A program made the position numbers and the translations under genes. 64,000 bases of DNA, from positions 1-64,000 of the forward strand of contig NZ_JAAAPM020000015.1 in assembly GCF_009909155.2 (NCBI RefSeq), read 5' to 3'. This document shows positions 46,420-54,802 of this stretch, in pieces. Every line of letters begins with the position of its first letter. Within the stretch, counting starts at the first letter, position 1. Source of the stretch: Flavobacterium undicola. GTDB taxonomy: Bacteria; Bacteroidota; Bacteroidia; Flavobacteriales; Flavobacteriaceae. The notes under the pieces are model-generated. The model saw only the letters and a list, made by a program, of their open reading frames with translations. It searched no databases and was not told the DNA's origin.

Positions 46420-46853
46420 GAAAATAGAACAGAGAAGAAAGAGTATAGACTTAAAAAAGAGAAATGCGTCATAACTATAAAAACTTGAAAATTTGGCAAC
46501 TTGGAATAGAAATCGCAAATGATGTTTCTGACATTCTTTTAGAATTTCCAAAACACGAAAGATATGATTTAAGTTCTCAATTAGGCCGATGTTCCGTTTC
46601 TATTCCTAGTAATATTGCGGAAGGTTCATCTAGAACTGATAAGTCTTTTAGCCATTTTATAGATATTTCTCTAGGTTCTTCATTTGAATTAAACACTCAA
46701 TTAATAGTAGCAAAGCATCGAAAATACATTAACGAACAAACATTTAATCAATTAGAAAAAAAAGTAGAAGAATTTCAAAGAATGACTATGGGTTTTCAAA
46801 ATGGACTAAAATAGAGTCTATTTTCTCTATTCTATACTCTTTATTCTATTTTC
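46420..46853. repeat. Inverted repeats flanking four-helix-bundle gene 2
   Basis: The left arm has GAAAATAGAA (46420-46429) and AAAGAGTATAGA (46438-46449); the right arm has the exact complements at 46844-46853 and 46831-46842. The word set differs from that around copy 1, so the two insertions are not a simple duplication. Confidence 0.75.
46464..46814 (+). CDS. Four-helix-bundle protein (S23 type), copy 2
   Basis: A 116-residue relative of the protein at 44824 with YKNLKIWQLGIEIA, GRCSVSIPSNIAEGSSR and SSFELNTQLIVAKH. It lies between the thiolase and acyl-CoA dehydrogenase genes and is enclosed by inverted repeats of different sequence from those of copy 1. Same orientation as the operon, so it is transcribed with it. 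Confidence 0.9.
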   Translation: MRHNYKNLKIWQLGIEIANDVSDILLEFPKHERYDLSSQLGRCSVSIPSNIAEGSSRTDKSFSHFIDISLGSSFELNTQLIVAKHRKYINEQTFNQLEKKVEEFQRMTMGFQNGLK

Positions 46854-46872
46854 TCATTAAAAAAAATAAATC

Positions 46873-48663
46873 ATGGACGACAAAACAAGAGGAGGACAAT
46901 TCCTCGTAAAAGAAACGAAATGCGAAGACATTTTTATTCCAGAAGATTTCTCTGAAGAACAAAGAATGATGCGCGACATGGTCAAAGAATTTGTTGACAA
47001 AGAACTTTGGCCTAACAAAGACCGCTTTGAAAAAAGAGACTTTGCTTTTACTGTTGAATGTATGCACAAAGCTGCTGAACTCGGACTTTTGAGCATTTCT
47101 GTTCCGGAAGCCTATGGCGGAATGGGAATGGGATTTGTCGATACCGTTTTGGTTTGTGATTACATTTCAGGTGCAACTGGTTCATTTTCCAGTGCCTTTG
47201 GTGCACATACCGGAATTGGAACATTGCCTATTACTTTATACGGAACAGAAGAACAAAAACAAAAATACGTTCCAAAACTAGCTTCTGGCGAATGGTTTGG
47301 CGCTTACTGCCTTACCGAACCTGGAGCAGGAAGTGATGCTAATTCTGGCAAAACAAAAGCCGTTTTATCTGAAGATGGAACGCATTACAAAATTACAGGG
47401 CAAAAAATGTGGATTACCAACGCCGGATTTTGTTCGCTTTTCATTGTTTTTGCCCGAATTGAAGACGATAAAAACATTACTGGTTTTATTGTCGAAAACA
47501 ATCCTGAAAACGGTATTTCTACCAATGAAGAAGAACATAAATTAGGAATCCGTGCTTCATCAACAAGACAGGTGTTTTTTAATGAAACTAAAGTTCCTGT
47601 AGAAAATATGCTTTCGGAAAGAGGAAATGGTTTTAAAATAGCAATGAATGCACTGAATGTTGGTCGAATTAAATTGGCTGCAGCCTGCTTAGATTCACAA
47701 CGAAGAATCATTACCGGATCTGCTAAATATTCGAATGAAAGAGTGCAATTTAATGTTCCTATTTCGAAATTTGGTGCCATTCGATACAAATTAGCCGAAA
47801 TGGCTACTAGCTGTTATGCTGGAGAAAGTGCCGTTTACAGAGCCGCCAAAAGTATCGAAGAACGGATTTCCATTCGCGAAGACGAAGGTGCTCCGCATCA
47901 AGAAGCTGAACTAAAAGGCGTAGAAGAATTTGCTATAGAATGTGCTATCTTAAAAGTAGCTGTTTCTGAAGACATTCAGAATTGTTCTGACGAAGGTATT
48001 CAAATTTTTGGGGGAATGGGATTCTCAGAAGATACTCCTATGGAAAGTGCCTGGCGTGATGCGAGAATTACCAGAATTTACGAAGGAACTAACGAAATCA
48101 ACCGAATGCTTTCAGTAGGAATGCTAATCAAAAAAGCCATGAAAGGTCATGTGGATTTATTAGGCCCAGCTTCAAAAGTGCAGGAAGATTTAATGGGTAT
48201 TCCATCATTTGACACACCTGACTATTCTGAATTATTTTCTGAAGAAAAAGAAATGATCAGCAAATTGAAAAAAGCATTCTTGATGGTTGCTGGTGGTGCA
48301 GTTCAAAAATACGGTCCTGATTTAGACGAACACCAACAATTATTGATTGCTTCTGCTGATATTTTAATCGAAATTTACATGGCTGAATCTACCATTTTAA
48401 GAACGGAGAAATTAGCTAAAAAACAAGGAGAAGCGAATATTAAAGAGCAAATAGCAATGGCTAAATTGTATTTATACAAAGCAGTAGATATTGTCACTCA
48501 AAAAGGAAAAGAAAGCATTATTTCTTTTGCCGAAGGCGATGAACAACGCATGATGTTAATGGGACTGAGACGTTATACCAAATACACTAATATGCCTAAT
48601 ATTGTTGAAATCAGAAGGACTATTAGCGCTAAAATTATTGCCGAAAACAAATACTGCTTTTAA
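46873..48663 (+). CDS. Acyl-CoA dehydrogenase
   Basis: FAD enzyme that begins each beta-oxidation cycle. The 596-residue protein is longer than the ~380-residue classic form and has a C-terminal extension as in very-long-chain types. Features: YCLTEPGAGSDA (about 142-153), GQKMWITNAGF (about 176-186), and RIYEGTNEINR, which holds the usual catalytic Glu region (about 413-423). It is the last gene of the operon, followed by the terminator at 48691-48722. Confidence 0.95.
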   Translation: MDDKTRGGQFLVKETKCEDIFIPEDFSEEQRMMRDMVKEFVDKELWPNKDRFEKRDFAFTVECMHKAAELGLLSISVPEAYGGMGMGFVDTVLVCDYISGATGSFSSAFGAHTGIGTLPITLYGTEEQKQKYVPKLASGEWFGAYCLTEPGAGSDANSGKTKAVLSEDGTHYKITGQKMWITNAGFCSLFIVFARIEDDKNITGFIVENNPENGISTNEEEHKLGIRASSTRQVFFNETKVPVENMLSERGNGFKIAMNALNVGRIKLAAACLDSQRRIITGSAKYSNERVQFNVPISKFGAIRYKLAEMATSCYAGESAVYRAAKSIEERISIREDEGAPHQEAELKGVEEFAIECAILKVAVSEDIQNCSDEGIQIFGGMGFSEDTPMESAWRDARITRIYEGTNEINRMLSVGMLIKKAMKGHVDLLGPASKVQEDLMGIPSFDTPDYSELFSEEKEMISKLKKAFLMVAGGAVQKYGPDLDEHQQLLIASADILIEIYMAESTILRTEKLAKKQGEANIKEQIAMAKLYLYKAVDIVTQKGKESIISFAEGDEQRMMLMGLRRYTKYTNMPNIVEIRRTISAKIIAENKYCF

Positions 48664-48690
48664 AAAAATTGCTTTCGAATTAAACATAAA

Positions 48691-48722
48691 AAAACCGTCT
48701 CGTCATAAAACGAGACGGTTTT
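48691..48722 (+). terminator. Terminator of the beta-oxidation operon
   Basis: 12-bp stem AAAACCGTCTCG / CGAGACGGTTTT followed by Ts; the convergent DUF4251 gene ends at 48738. Confidence 0.88.
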
Positions 48723-48737
48723 TAAATTTAAAAAAAA

Positions 48738-49262
48738 TCATTCTTTCTTTTCTACTTTTATTGGCATTATTTCTCCAAAATAACTAATAGGATTCCTATT
48801 ATTGCTGGTAACTGATAATGTTGCACTGCCATCAAAAGAGACAGAAAGTGTCATATCAAAAAAATCCTGTTGCCCCTTGACTGACGCATCAATTTGATAT
48901 CCTTTTTTCCCTTTATTTATTACAAATTTTTCTGGTTTTCCTTCAAACTTAAGTCCTGTATCACTACCTCCATAAGCTAATCCGCTGTAACCTCTTCCAA
49001 AAAAAGGCATTTCACTTTTAATAAAATCAGCTTTGAATTTTACAAAATTGGGATTAGAGGTCAAATCAACCATTCTAAAAGTTTGTGAATTTGAATTTTG
49101 AGCTACAAATTGAAACTCTTTAGCGTCAATCAATTTTTCTACTTCTCGTTCCTTTTCTAATCTTTTTTCTGCTCTCAATTGTTTTTTAGTTTTTTCTTGG
49201 GAAAAACCCATGAAAAAAGAACAACAAAGCAAAAGCAAAACAACTATTTTATGTGTTTTCAT
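48738..49262 (-). CDS. DUF4251 domain secreted protein
   Basis: A 174-residue protein with a signal peptide (ending FMGFSQ near residue 22), a Lys/Arg/Glu helical lead (TKKQLRAEKRLEKEREVEKL) and the DUF4251 body: KEFQFVAQNSNSQTFR, PFFGRGYSGLAYGGSDTGLKF. Found in Bacteroidota; function unknown. It is convergent with the beta-oxidation operon. Confidence 0.88.
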   Translation of the reverse strand: MKTHKIVVLLLLCCSFFMGFSQEKTKKQLRAEKRLEKEREVEKLIDAKEFQFVAQNSNSQTFRMVDLTSNPNFVKFKADFIKSEMPFFGRGYSGLAYGGSDTGLKFEGKPEKFVINKGKKGYQIDASVKGQQDFFDMTLSVSFDGSATLSVTSNNRNPISYFGEIMPIKVEKKE

Positions 49263-49422
49263 AATTTCTAATTTTATTTATTTAATACGATAAGTGCTGA
49301 TTTACAAAACATAAACTTCTATAAATATAAGACTATTAACTAAATAAGAACCTTCAATTAAACGAAGTTTATTCTTTTGAAATAACAAAAATTGTTCCTA
49401 TTTTAGATAAAAACAAAATCAC

Positions 49423-49947
49423 ATGAAAATATTAGGAATAGGATCCCGAATTGAACATCCTGAATACGGAAAAGGAGTAATTACCAATGTTTCATCAACG
49501 GACTATTGGGTTACATTTATAGAAAACGGATTAGAAACAATAGCATTAGATGATAGTTTTGAAATTATTGAATCTACTGAAAACGAAGTCGATACCGTAA
49601 GTTTTTCTGAAGTAGAGAAAAGTTTACGTGATCTTCTAAAAAAATGGTCTGATGTTTCTGAAATTGTTCCAATTGGAGATAAATGGAAAGGCGGAAAAAT
49701 AATTCTAGAACCTGGTCAAGCAGGTTTAGCATCAAAAGAAATTCCGATTGACACTTTTTTCCATAAAATAGTAATGGTCAGAGACCGATTACGTGTAATG
49801 GAACAAAAAATAAATTCGAGTAAAATAGAAGAAATCGAAAAAATCGAATTACAACAATACATCACCCGAATATACGGCAGTTTAACTTCTTTTAATGTCC
49901 TATTTAAATCGCCAACAAACCATTTTATCGGGGAAAAATCAAAATAG
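49423..49947 (+). CDS. Conserved-looking cytoplasmic protein, unknown
   Basis: A 174-residue protein without signal peptide. Residues 1-55 (GIGSRIEHPEYGKGVITNV, then YWVTFIENGLETIAL) look like a Tudor/SH3-like small barrel of the type found at the end of UvrD/RapA-like proteins. The rest is helical with a WSDVSEIVPIGDKWKGGKIILEPG middle segment. I do not know a name for it. It stands alone upstream of the Cu-Zn SOD gene (66 nt). Confidence 0.7.
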   Translation: MKILGIGSRIEHPEYGKGVITNVSSTDYWVTFIENGLETIALDDSFEIIESTENEVDTVSFSEVEKSLRDLLKKWSDVSEIVPIGDKWKGGKIILEPGQAGLASKEIPIDTFFHKIVMVRDRLRVMEQKINSSKIEEIEKIELQQYITRIYGSLTSFNVLFKSPTNHFIGEKSK

Positions 49948-50013
49948 AAATACTAATATGATTTTCGCACTTTTTGTGCTATTTTTATAGTTTCAAACCT
50001 ATTCTACAAAATC

Positions 50014-50541
50014 ATGAAAAAATTTATTCTTCTTACACTAGGTATAACGACTCTTTTTATTGGATGTAAACCTCAAAATAAATCAGCTGACACTAAAAAA
50101 TTAGATATTGCATTCGAATCCAAAAGCAACAGTAGTGTTGCCGGAACAGCTACCTTTATTGAAAAGAACGGAAACGTAACATTCGAAGCAAAATTATCCG
50201 GATTAAAACCAGGAATTCACGCTATTCACATCCATGAAAAATCAGACTGTTCAGCTGCTGATGGAAGTTCGGCTGGAGGACATTGGAATCCAACCTTTAA
50301 AAAACATGGGAAATGGGGAATTGGCGAATATCACAAAGGCGATATTGGTAATTTCACAGCTAACGAAAAAGGAAATGGAACTATTAAAATAACTACTGAC
50401 GAATGGTGTATAGGTTGTGGAGATCAAACCAAAGACATCTTGGGCAAAGGATTGATTGTTCATGACGGAACGGATGATTTTACTTCTCAACCAGCAGGAA
50501 ATGCTGGAGCAAGAGTAGCTTGTACAGCAATCATAAAATAA
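50014..50541 (+). CDS. Cu-Zn superoxide dismutase, lipoprotein
   Basis: Removes superoxide outside the cytoplasm. A 175-residue lipoprotein (lipobox FIGC, Cys18). Copper ligands His72, His74, His90 and His150 and zinc ligands His90, His98, His107 and Asp110 are all in place; Cys79 and Cys170 are set to form the disulfide and the active-site Arg lies in GNAGARVAC. Single-gene unit with terminator. Confidence 0.94.
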   Translation: MKKFILLTLGITTLFIGCKPQNKSADTKKLDIAFESKSNSSVAGTATFIEKNGNVTFEAKLSGLKPGIHAIHIHEKSDCSAADGSSAGGHWNPTFKKHGKWGIGEYHKGDIGNFTANEKGNGTIKITTDEWCIGCGDQTKDILGKGLIVHDGTDDFTSQPAGNAGARVACTAIIK

Positions 50542-50561
50542 ACTTACAATAACAAATTTTG

Positions 50562-50595
50562 AAACCATCTTAATTTAACAAAATTGAGATGGTTT
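50562..50595 (+). terminator. Terminator of the SOD gene
   Basis: 15-bp stem AAACCATCTTAATTT, loop AACA, followed by a T-run; its U-G pair is allowed in plus-strand RNA. Confidence 0.85.
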
Positions 50596-50658
50596 TTTTA
50601 TTTTTAGATAACATCAAAACTATAAAATAACATAGCTTTGTAGCATGAAAATAAAACT

Positions 50659-51858
50659 ATGATTAACCCTTCTGCATCCGGTTGGATTGATAAATTCTTT
50701 ATCAAGCAAGAATTCACGAAACAGCATGTTTTCTTGGATGATGATCTATTTTATAAAAAAATTAGAGCAACAGGTTTTATCTACGGTCATATTATTTCGT
50801 TTGAAACCCCCTCATTTGTTGATACTAAGGGCTGGGTTCAAAATGAAATACCTAAAGTTTCCTTATTAAATACCTTGTATGTCATTTATGGATTAACAAC
50901 TCATGACGTTGATCCGAATGCTTTTATTAAAAAGTGTCTGGATTTTTATGATGATATGCACCCTCAAGGCTTCAATTTATTTAAAAAAGTCTTGCCAAAT
51001 GGCTCTCCTTCTTTAAATCTGGAAAAAATTATTGATACCAGAGTTCAAACTAATGTGGACATTATCAATAAAAACTTTTCTCATATTGTAACTAATGCAC
51101 TGCTTTTCATAGATATTTTAGCTTTTAGACAATATTTAATCCATGGAAAAATTCCGGAGAAATATTTAAAAAAAATCGAAGAAGCCGTAATTAGCGTGGT
51201 TACCTTAGGATTAAAAATCAAGACCAATAAATCTAATTATGACGATTTATTAATCAAACTCTTTGAAGCTTCTGTGCGTTACAGCAAATTTTCTAAAATT
51301 AACACTCAAAATATAGACGAACTCAATTTGGACTATTTCAGTTCTAATTTGGAAAAATATTATTTGATTGACATGGCCGGAATGGCATTGTGGAGCGATG
51401 GAGAAATTGAAAATGAAGAAATTTACTTTTTACATAAATTAGCCCAAAACCTTAAAATACCAGCTGATTTTGTAACGGAAAGTATTCACAACACGGATGC
51501 TTTTATAACTAAATATCGAAAAGAAATTCCGTATTTTAATTATTCAAATCCTGTAAAACATTTTTACGATCAAACCACACAAAGTGTTATTACATTGGTT
51601 ACCCGCAATAAAAACAGATTACTTAAGGAAATTATTCAAAGTAAGGAATTAATGGTTTTATTAGCTTATTCCACCCGAAGAGATTTGGATGAAAAAGAAA
51701 AAAAGAAAGTAAAAAAACAGTTATTAGACATTTGTAAAACAATCCCTTCTCTAACCATTTTTTTACTTCCGGGAGGAAGTTTATTACTTCCTATTTTAAT
51801 TAAATTTATCCCTACCCTGCTCCCATCTGCTTTCAATGAAAACCTGGATAATGAATAA
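50659..51858 (+). CDS. LETM1-related protein with TerB-like middle
   Basis: A 399-residue protein like the Bacteroidota family annotated as LETM1-related biofilm-associated protein. The C-terminal ~50 residues (KKQLLDICKTIPSLTIFLLPGGSLLLPILIKFIPTLLPSAF) match the LETM1 ribosome-binding/membrane region, and residues about 235-290 (DMAGMALWSDGEIENEEIYFLHKLA) look TerB-like. No signal peptide; one hydrophobic segment near the end. Function is unproven. Terminator follows directly. Confidence 0.8.
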   Translation: MINPSASGWIDKFFIKQEFTKQHVFLDDDLFYKKIRATGFIYGHIISFETPSFVDTKGWVQNEIPKVSLLNTLYVIYGLTTHDVDPNAFIKKCLDFYDDMHPQGFNLFKKVLPNGSPSLNLEKIIDTRVQTNVDIINKNFSHIVTNALLFIDILAFRQYLIHGKIPEKYLKKIEEAVISVVTLGLKIKTNKSNYDDLLIKLFEASVRYSKFSKINTQNIDELNLDYFSSNLEKYYLIDMAGMALWSDGEIENEEIYFLHKLAQNLKIPADFVTESIHNTDAFITKYRKEIPYFNYSNPVKHFYDQTTQSVITLVTRNKNRLLKEIIQSKELMVLLAYSTRRDLDEKEKKKVKKQLLDICKTIPSLTIFLLPGGSLLLPILIKFIPTLLPSAFNENLDNE

Positions 51859-51861
51859 AAA

Positions 51862-51884
51862 AAAATCGCCTCAAGGGCGATTTT
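51862..51884. terminator. Terminator between convergent genes
   Basis: Stem AAAATCGCC / GGCGATTTT, followed by a T-run on the plus strand and preceded by an A-run. It ends the LETM1-related gene and may also end the minus-strand carbonic anhydrase gene. Confidence 0.82.
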
Positions 51885-51890
51885 CTTTTT

Positions 51891-52526
51891 TTATAAACTC
51901 AACTGATATACTTCGTCCAGTTCAAGATTAGAACTGATATTGACCTCCAAATCAGTTACAAATCCTGAATTTAGACCGTAAACCCAACCGTGTAAAGTTA
52001 AATCCTGTCCGTTTTTCCAGGCGTTTTGTACGATAGATGTTTTAGCCAAGTCAAAAACTTGTTCTTTAGCATTAATTTCAACAAAAGCATTAAAACGTTC
52101 TGTTTCATCTTGTATGGAATCCAGATAAATATTATGCATACGGTACACATCTTTAATGTGTCTAATCCAGTTATCAATAATACCTATAGATTGATTTCCC
52201 ATTGCTGCTTTTACACCACCGCAACCATAATGTCCACAAACAATTACGTGCTTTACTTTTAAAACATTAACCGCATAATCCAAAACACTTAGCATATTCA
52301 TATCCGAATGAACTACCATATTAGCAATGTTTCTGTGTACAAAAACCTCTCCGGGCTTAGCACCAATTATTTCATTTGCCGGTACACGACTGTCTGAACA
52401 TCCTATCCATAACAAGGGTGGTGTTTGTCCCTTTGCTAAATCAGCAAAATAATTAGGGTCTTTTTCTAATGATCTTTCTACCCATTCTTTATTATTATCT
52501 AATATTTTTTTATAAAAATCAACCAT
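51891..52526 (-). CDS. Beta-carbonic anhydrase (copy 2)
   Basis: A 211-residue beta-class enzyme with Cys43, Asp45 (CSDSR), His99 and Cys102 (HYGCGG). It follows the SulP transporter gene by 91 nt on the same strand, so the pair probably supplies or balances bicarbonate. It is closely related to copy 1 at 34383 over the whole length, with the greatest change in the C-terminal ~30 residues. Confidence 0.95.
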   Translation of the reverse strand: MVDFYKKILDNNKEWVERSLEKDPNYFADLAKGQTPPLLWIGCSDSRVPANEIIGAKPGEVFVHRNIANMVVHSDMNMLSVLDYAVNVLKVKHVIVCGHYGCGGVKAAMGNQSIGIIDNWIRHIKDVYRMHNIYLDSIQDETERFNAFVEINAKEQVFDLAKTSIVQNAWKNGQDLTLHGWVYGLNSGFVTDLEVNISSNLELDEVYQLSL

Positions 52527-52617
52527 CTTAATTTAATGTTATTGTGTTTAACTTTATTTTTAATTTTTTGTCATATTCTACAAAGGAATACAAACTTATG
52601 TTTTTTATAATAGCTTT

Positions 52618-54255
52618 TTAAAAAACCTCTTTTTTTACCATTACTCGCTTGGCAACATCATAATAATGTTCAATCGTTACATGATTAGGTACTTCGTCAG
52701 TGTTCTCTAATTGATACGCCTTTTTAAAGCCTTTCAATTTCACCTTGATGTTATCATCTACAGCTCTTGTTGACTTAAATTCTTTGATTAAATCTAAAAT
52801 ATCATGAGCAATATATACCGTATCATGAGCAGTAATAACCACACTGGAATTTTCAGGAATAGAACTCAACGTACTCTTAATAGCAGCCTTATTCAGAAAA
52901 GAAACTTCTTGTGCTAAATCAATGTGAATAATATCTCCATCAGCATATTCATCTTTCTTGAAAGTATACGCTCTTTTTAGATTTCCTTTCAAAACAAAAA
53001 TAACACTGATAACAATTCCTAGCATTACTCCTTTTAACAAGTCAGTAGCAACAACAGCAATCATAGTTGCTATAAAAGGAACAAACTGATACTTTCCTTT
53101 TTCCCAGAAATGTTTAATTGTTGATGGTTTTGCTAATTTGTAACCTACTAAAATTAGAATCGTTGCTAAAGTTGCCAATGGAATTTTATTTAATACCACT
53201 GGTATAATCAAAACGCTCAACAACAATAATACTCCATGAATAATAGTTGACATTTTAGACTTAGCTCCTGCATTACTATTGGCAGAAGAACGAACTACTA
53301 CTGATGTCATTGGTAAACCTCCTAAAAGTGAGCTTACAATATTCCCTATACCTTGTGCTTTTAATTCAACATTGGTATTAGTATATCTTTTTTGTGGATC
53401 TAATCTGTCTGATGCCTCAATACACAATAATGTTTCGATAGAAGCAACAATGGCAATTGTAATTCCCACAGTCCAAACTTGCGGATTTGTAAATCCTGCA
53501 AAATTAGGTACTACAATAATTGCCTTAAATTCATCTATTGATGTAGGCACTGGTAAGGAAACCAAATGATCTTTAGCAATAGCCAGAGAACTTCCTGTGC
53601 TGATGAAAATTTCATTTAAAACAATTCCAAAAATTACGGCAATTAAAGCCCCGGGAACCAATTTGAATTTCTTGAAAAAAGCAACTTTATCCCAAGAAAT
53701 AAGTATTACCAAAGAAACTAAGGTTACAATTATTGCCCCTAATTGAAAATGATTAAACACTTGAAACAATGACGATAATGTATTATCACCATCAACTTGA
53801 GAAAAAGACTGATCCCCCTCGAAATCAGCATCATATCCAAAGGCATGTGGAAGTTGCTTTAGAATAATTATAATTCCAATACCTGCAAGCATCCCTTCGA
53901 TAACATTCGTTGGAAAATAATTTGATATACTTCCTGCTTTAATAAAACCTAATGCTAGTTGAATTAAACCCGCAATAAAAACTGCCGATAAAAAGATATC
54001 AAAAGCACCCAAATCAGTTATTGCCGTTAAAACAATAGCCGTTAATCCAGCAGCTGGTCCGGAAACACTAATATGTGATTGACTCAAATACCCAACTACA
54101 ATTCCTCCAATAATACCTGAAATAATACCCGAAAACAGCGGTGCACCAGAAGCCATTGCTATACCTAAACACAATGGTAACGCCACCAAGAAAACCACTA
54201 AACCAGATGCAAAATCAGATTTAAGGTTGGCAAAAAGATTAATTTTTCTTGTCAT
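52618..54255 (-). CDS. SulP-family anion transporter (bicarbonate candidate)
   Basis: Start chosen at the ATG at 54255 (MTRKINLFANLKSDFASGL), which begins right before the first membrane segment; a frame opening 39 nt upstream is not supported. About 545 residues, with SulP hallmark LVVFLVALPLCLGIAMASGAPLFSGI in helix 1 and SGPAAGLTAIV in helix 3, about 10-14 helices and a C-terminal STAS-like domain (DIIHIDLAQEVSFLNKAAIK). SulP members carry sulfate, bicarbonate or other anions; linkage to carbonic anhydrase favours bicarbonate. An inverted repeat lies upstream at 54283-54308. Confidence 0.88.
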   Translation of the reverse strand: MTRKINLFANLKSDFASGLVVFLVALPLCLGIAMASGAPLFSGIISGIIGGIVVGYLSQSHISVSGPAAGLTAIVLTAITDLGAFDIFLSAVFIAGLIQLALGFIKAGSISNYFPTNVIEGMLAGIGIIIILKQLPHAFGYDADFEGDQSFSQVDGDNTLSSLFQVFNHFQLGAIIVTLVSLVILISWDKVAFFKKFKLVPGALIAVIFGIVLNEIFISTGSSLAIAKDHLVSLPVPTSIDEFKAIIVVPNFAGFTNPQVWTVGITIAIVASIETLLCIEASDRLDPQKRYTNTNVELKAQGIGNIVSSLLGGLPMTSVVVRSSANSNAGAKSKMSTIIHGVLLLLSVLIIPVVLNKIPLATLATILILVGYKLAKPSTIKHFWEKGKYQFVPFIATMIAVVATDLLKGVMLGIVISVIFVLKGNLKRAYTFKKDEYADGDIIHIDLAQEVSFLNKAAIKSTLSSIPENSSVVITAHDTVYIAHDILDLIKEFKSTRAVDDNIKVKLKGFKKAYQLENTDEVPNHVTIEHYYDVAKRVMVKKEVF

Positions 54256-54282
54256 AATACTACAATAAATTACATGTAAACC

Positions 54283-54308
54283 TTGACCATACATAAAATT
54301 GCGGTCAA
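54283..54308. promoter_or_regulatory. Inverted repeat upstream of the SulP gene (possible operator)
   Basis: TTGACC, 14 nt, GGTCAA, placed about 28 nt before the SulP start. It could be a regulator site or a leader hairpin. No regulator is assigned. Confidence 0.35.
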
Positions 54309-54335
54309 AATCTCTAAAAAGTCTAATTGAATGTA

Positions 54336-54620
54336 TTATGCCCTATCGGGAGGAGGAGTAAATATAGTTCGTGAAACATTATCGTGTTTCGACAAATTTT
54401 CAGAAAGGATTAAACTTCTAACAGCAGTTGTTTTTATTTCAAAAGTAGAATTAGAAGCAACAATATAAACTAAATTCTTCACTTCTTTTTTTGCAAGCTC
54501 TTCCTCTGACATACTATAAAACATAGAAGTGTCAGTCGACTTTTCTATCAACTTTATAATGGTAGGAGTCGATAAAAAAGCTATGAAAAGAAATAAAAAA
54601 AATCGTGCTATTAATTTCAT
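54336..54620 (-). CDS. Small single-helix membrane protein, unknown
   Basis: Start chosen at the ATG at 54620 (MKLIARFFLFLFIAFLSTPT), because the 13 codons before it add a non-signal lead. 94 residues: one hydrophobic N-terminal segment, a polar helical middle and a C-terminal tail FTPPPDRA. No family recognised. It lies 80 nt upstream of the SulP gene on the same strand, so it may be the first gene of that unit. Confidence 0.65.
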   Translation of the reverse strand: MKLIARFFLFLFIAFLSTPTIIKLIEKSTDTSMFYSMSEEELAKKEVKNLVYIVASNSTFEIKTTAVRSLILSENLSKHDNVSRTIFTPPPDRA

Positions 54621-54776
54621 AGCGGTAAAATTAAACTTAAAAAAACAAATTAAATGCAAGTCGTCAGCATTTTTTTTAAAATTTTAACATAATTAGCAAA
54701 ACAGGAATATCGATAAAAACACCCCTACTACTCTTAATTCTTTACATTTTCAGTCATAACTTAAATTGATTGTTTT

Positions 54777-54784
54777 TATATTTG
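54777..54784 (+). promoter_or_regulatory. -7 box of the LysR gene
   Basis: TATATTTG matches the consensus, 18 nt before the ATG at 54803; the matching TTG is unclear. It overlaps a possible upstream TTG start, ruling that start out. Confidence 0.4.
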
Positions 54785-54802
54785 CATCAAAATTCTCTAT
54801 TT

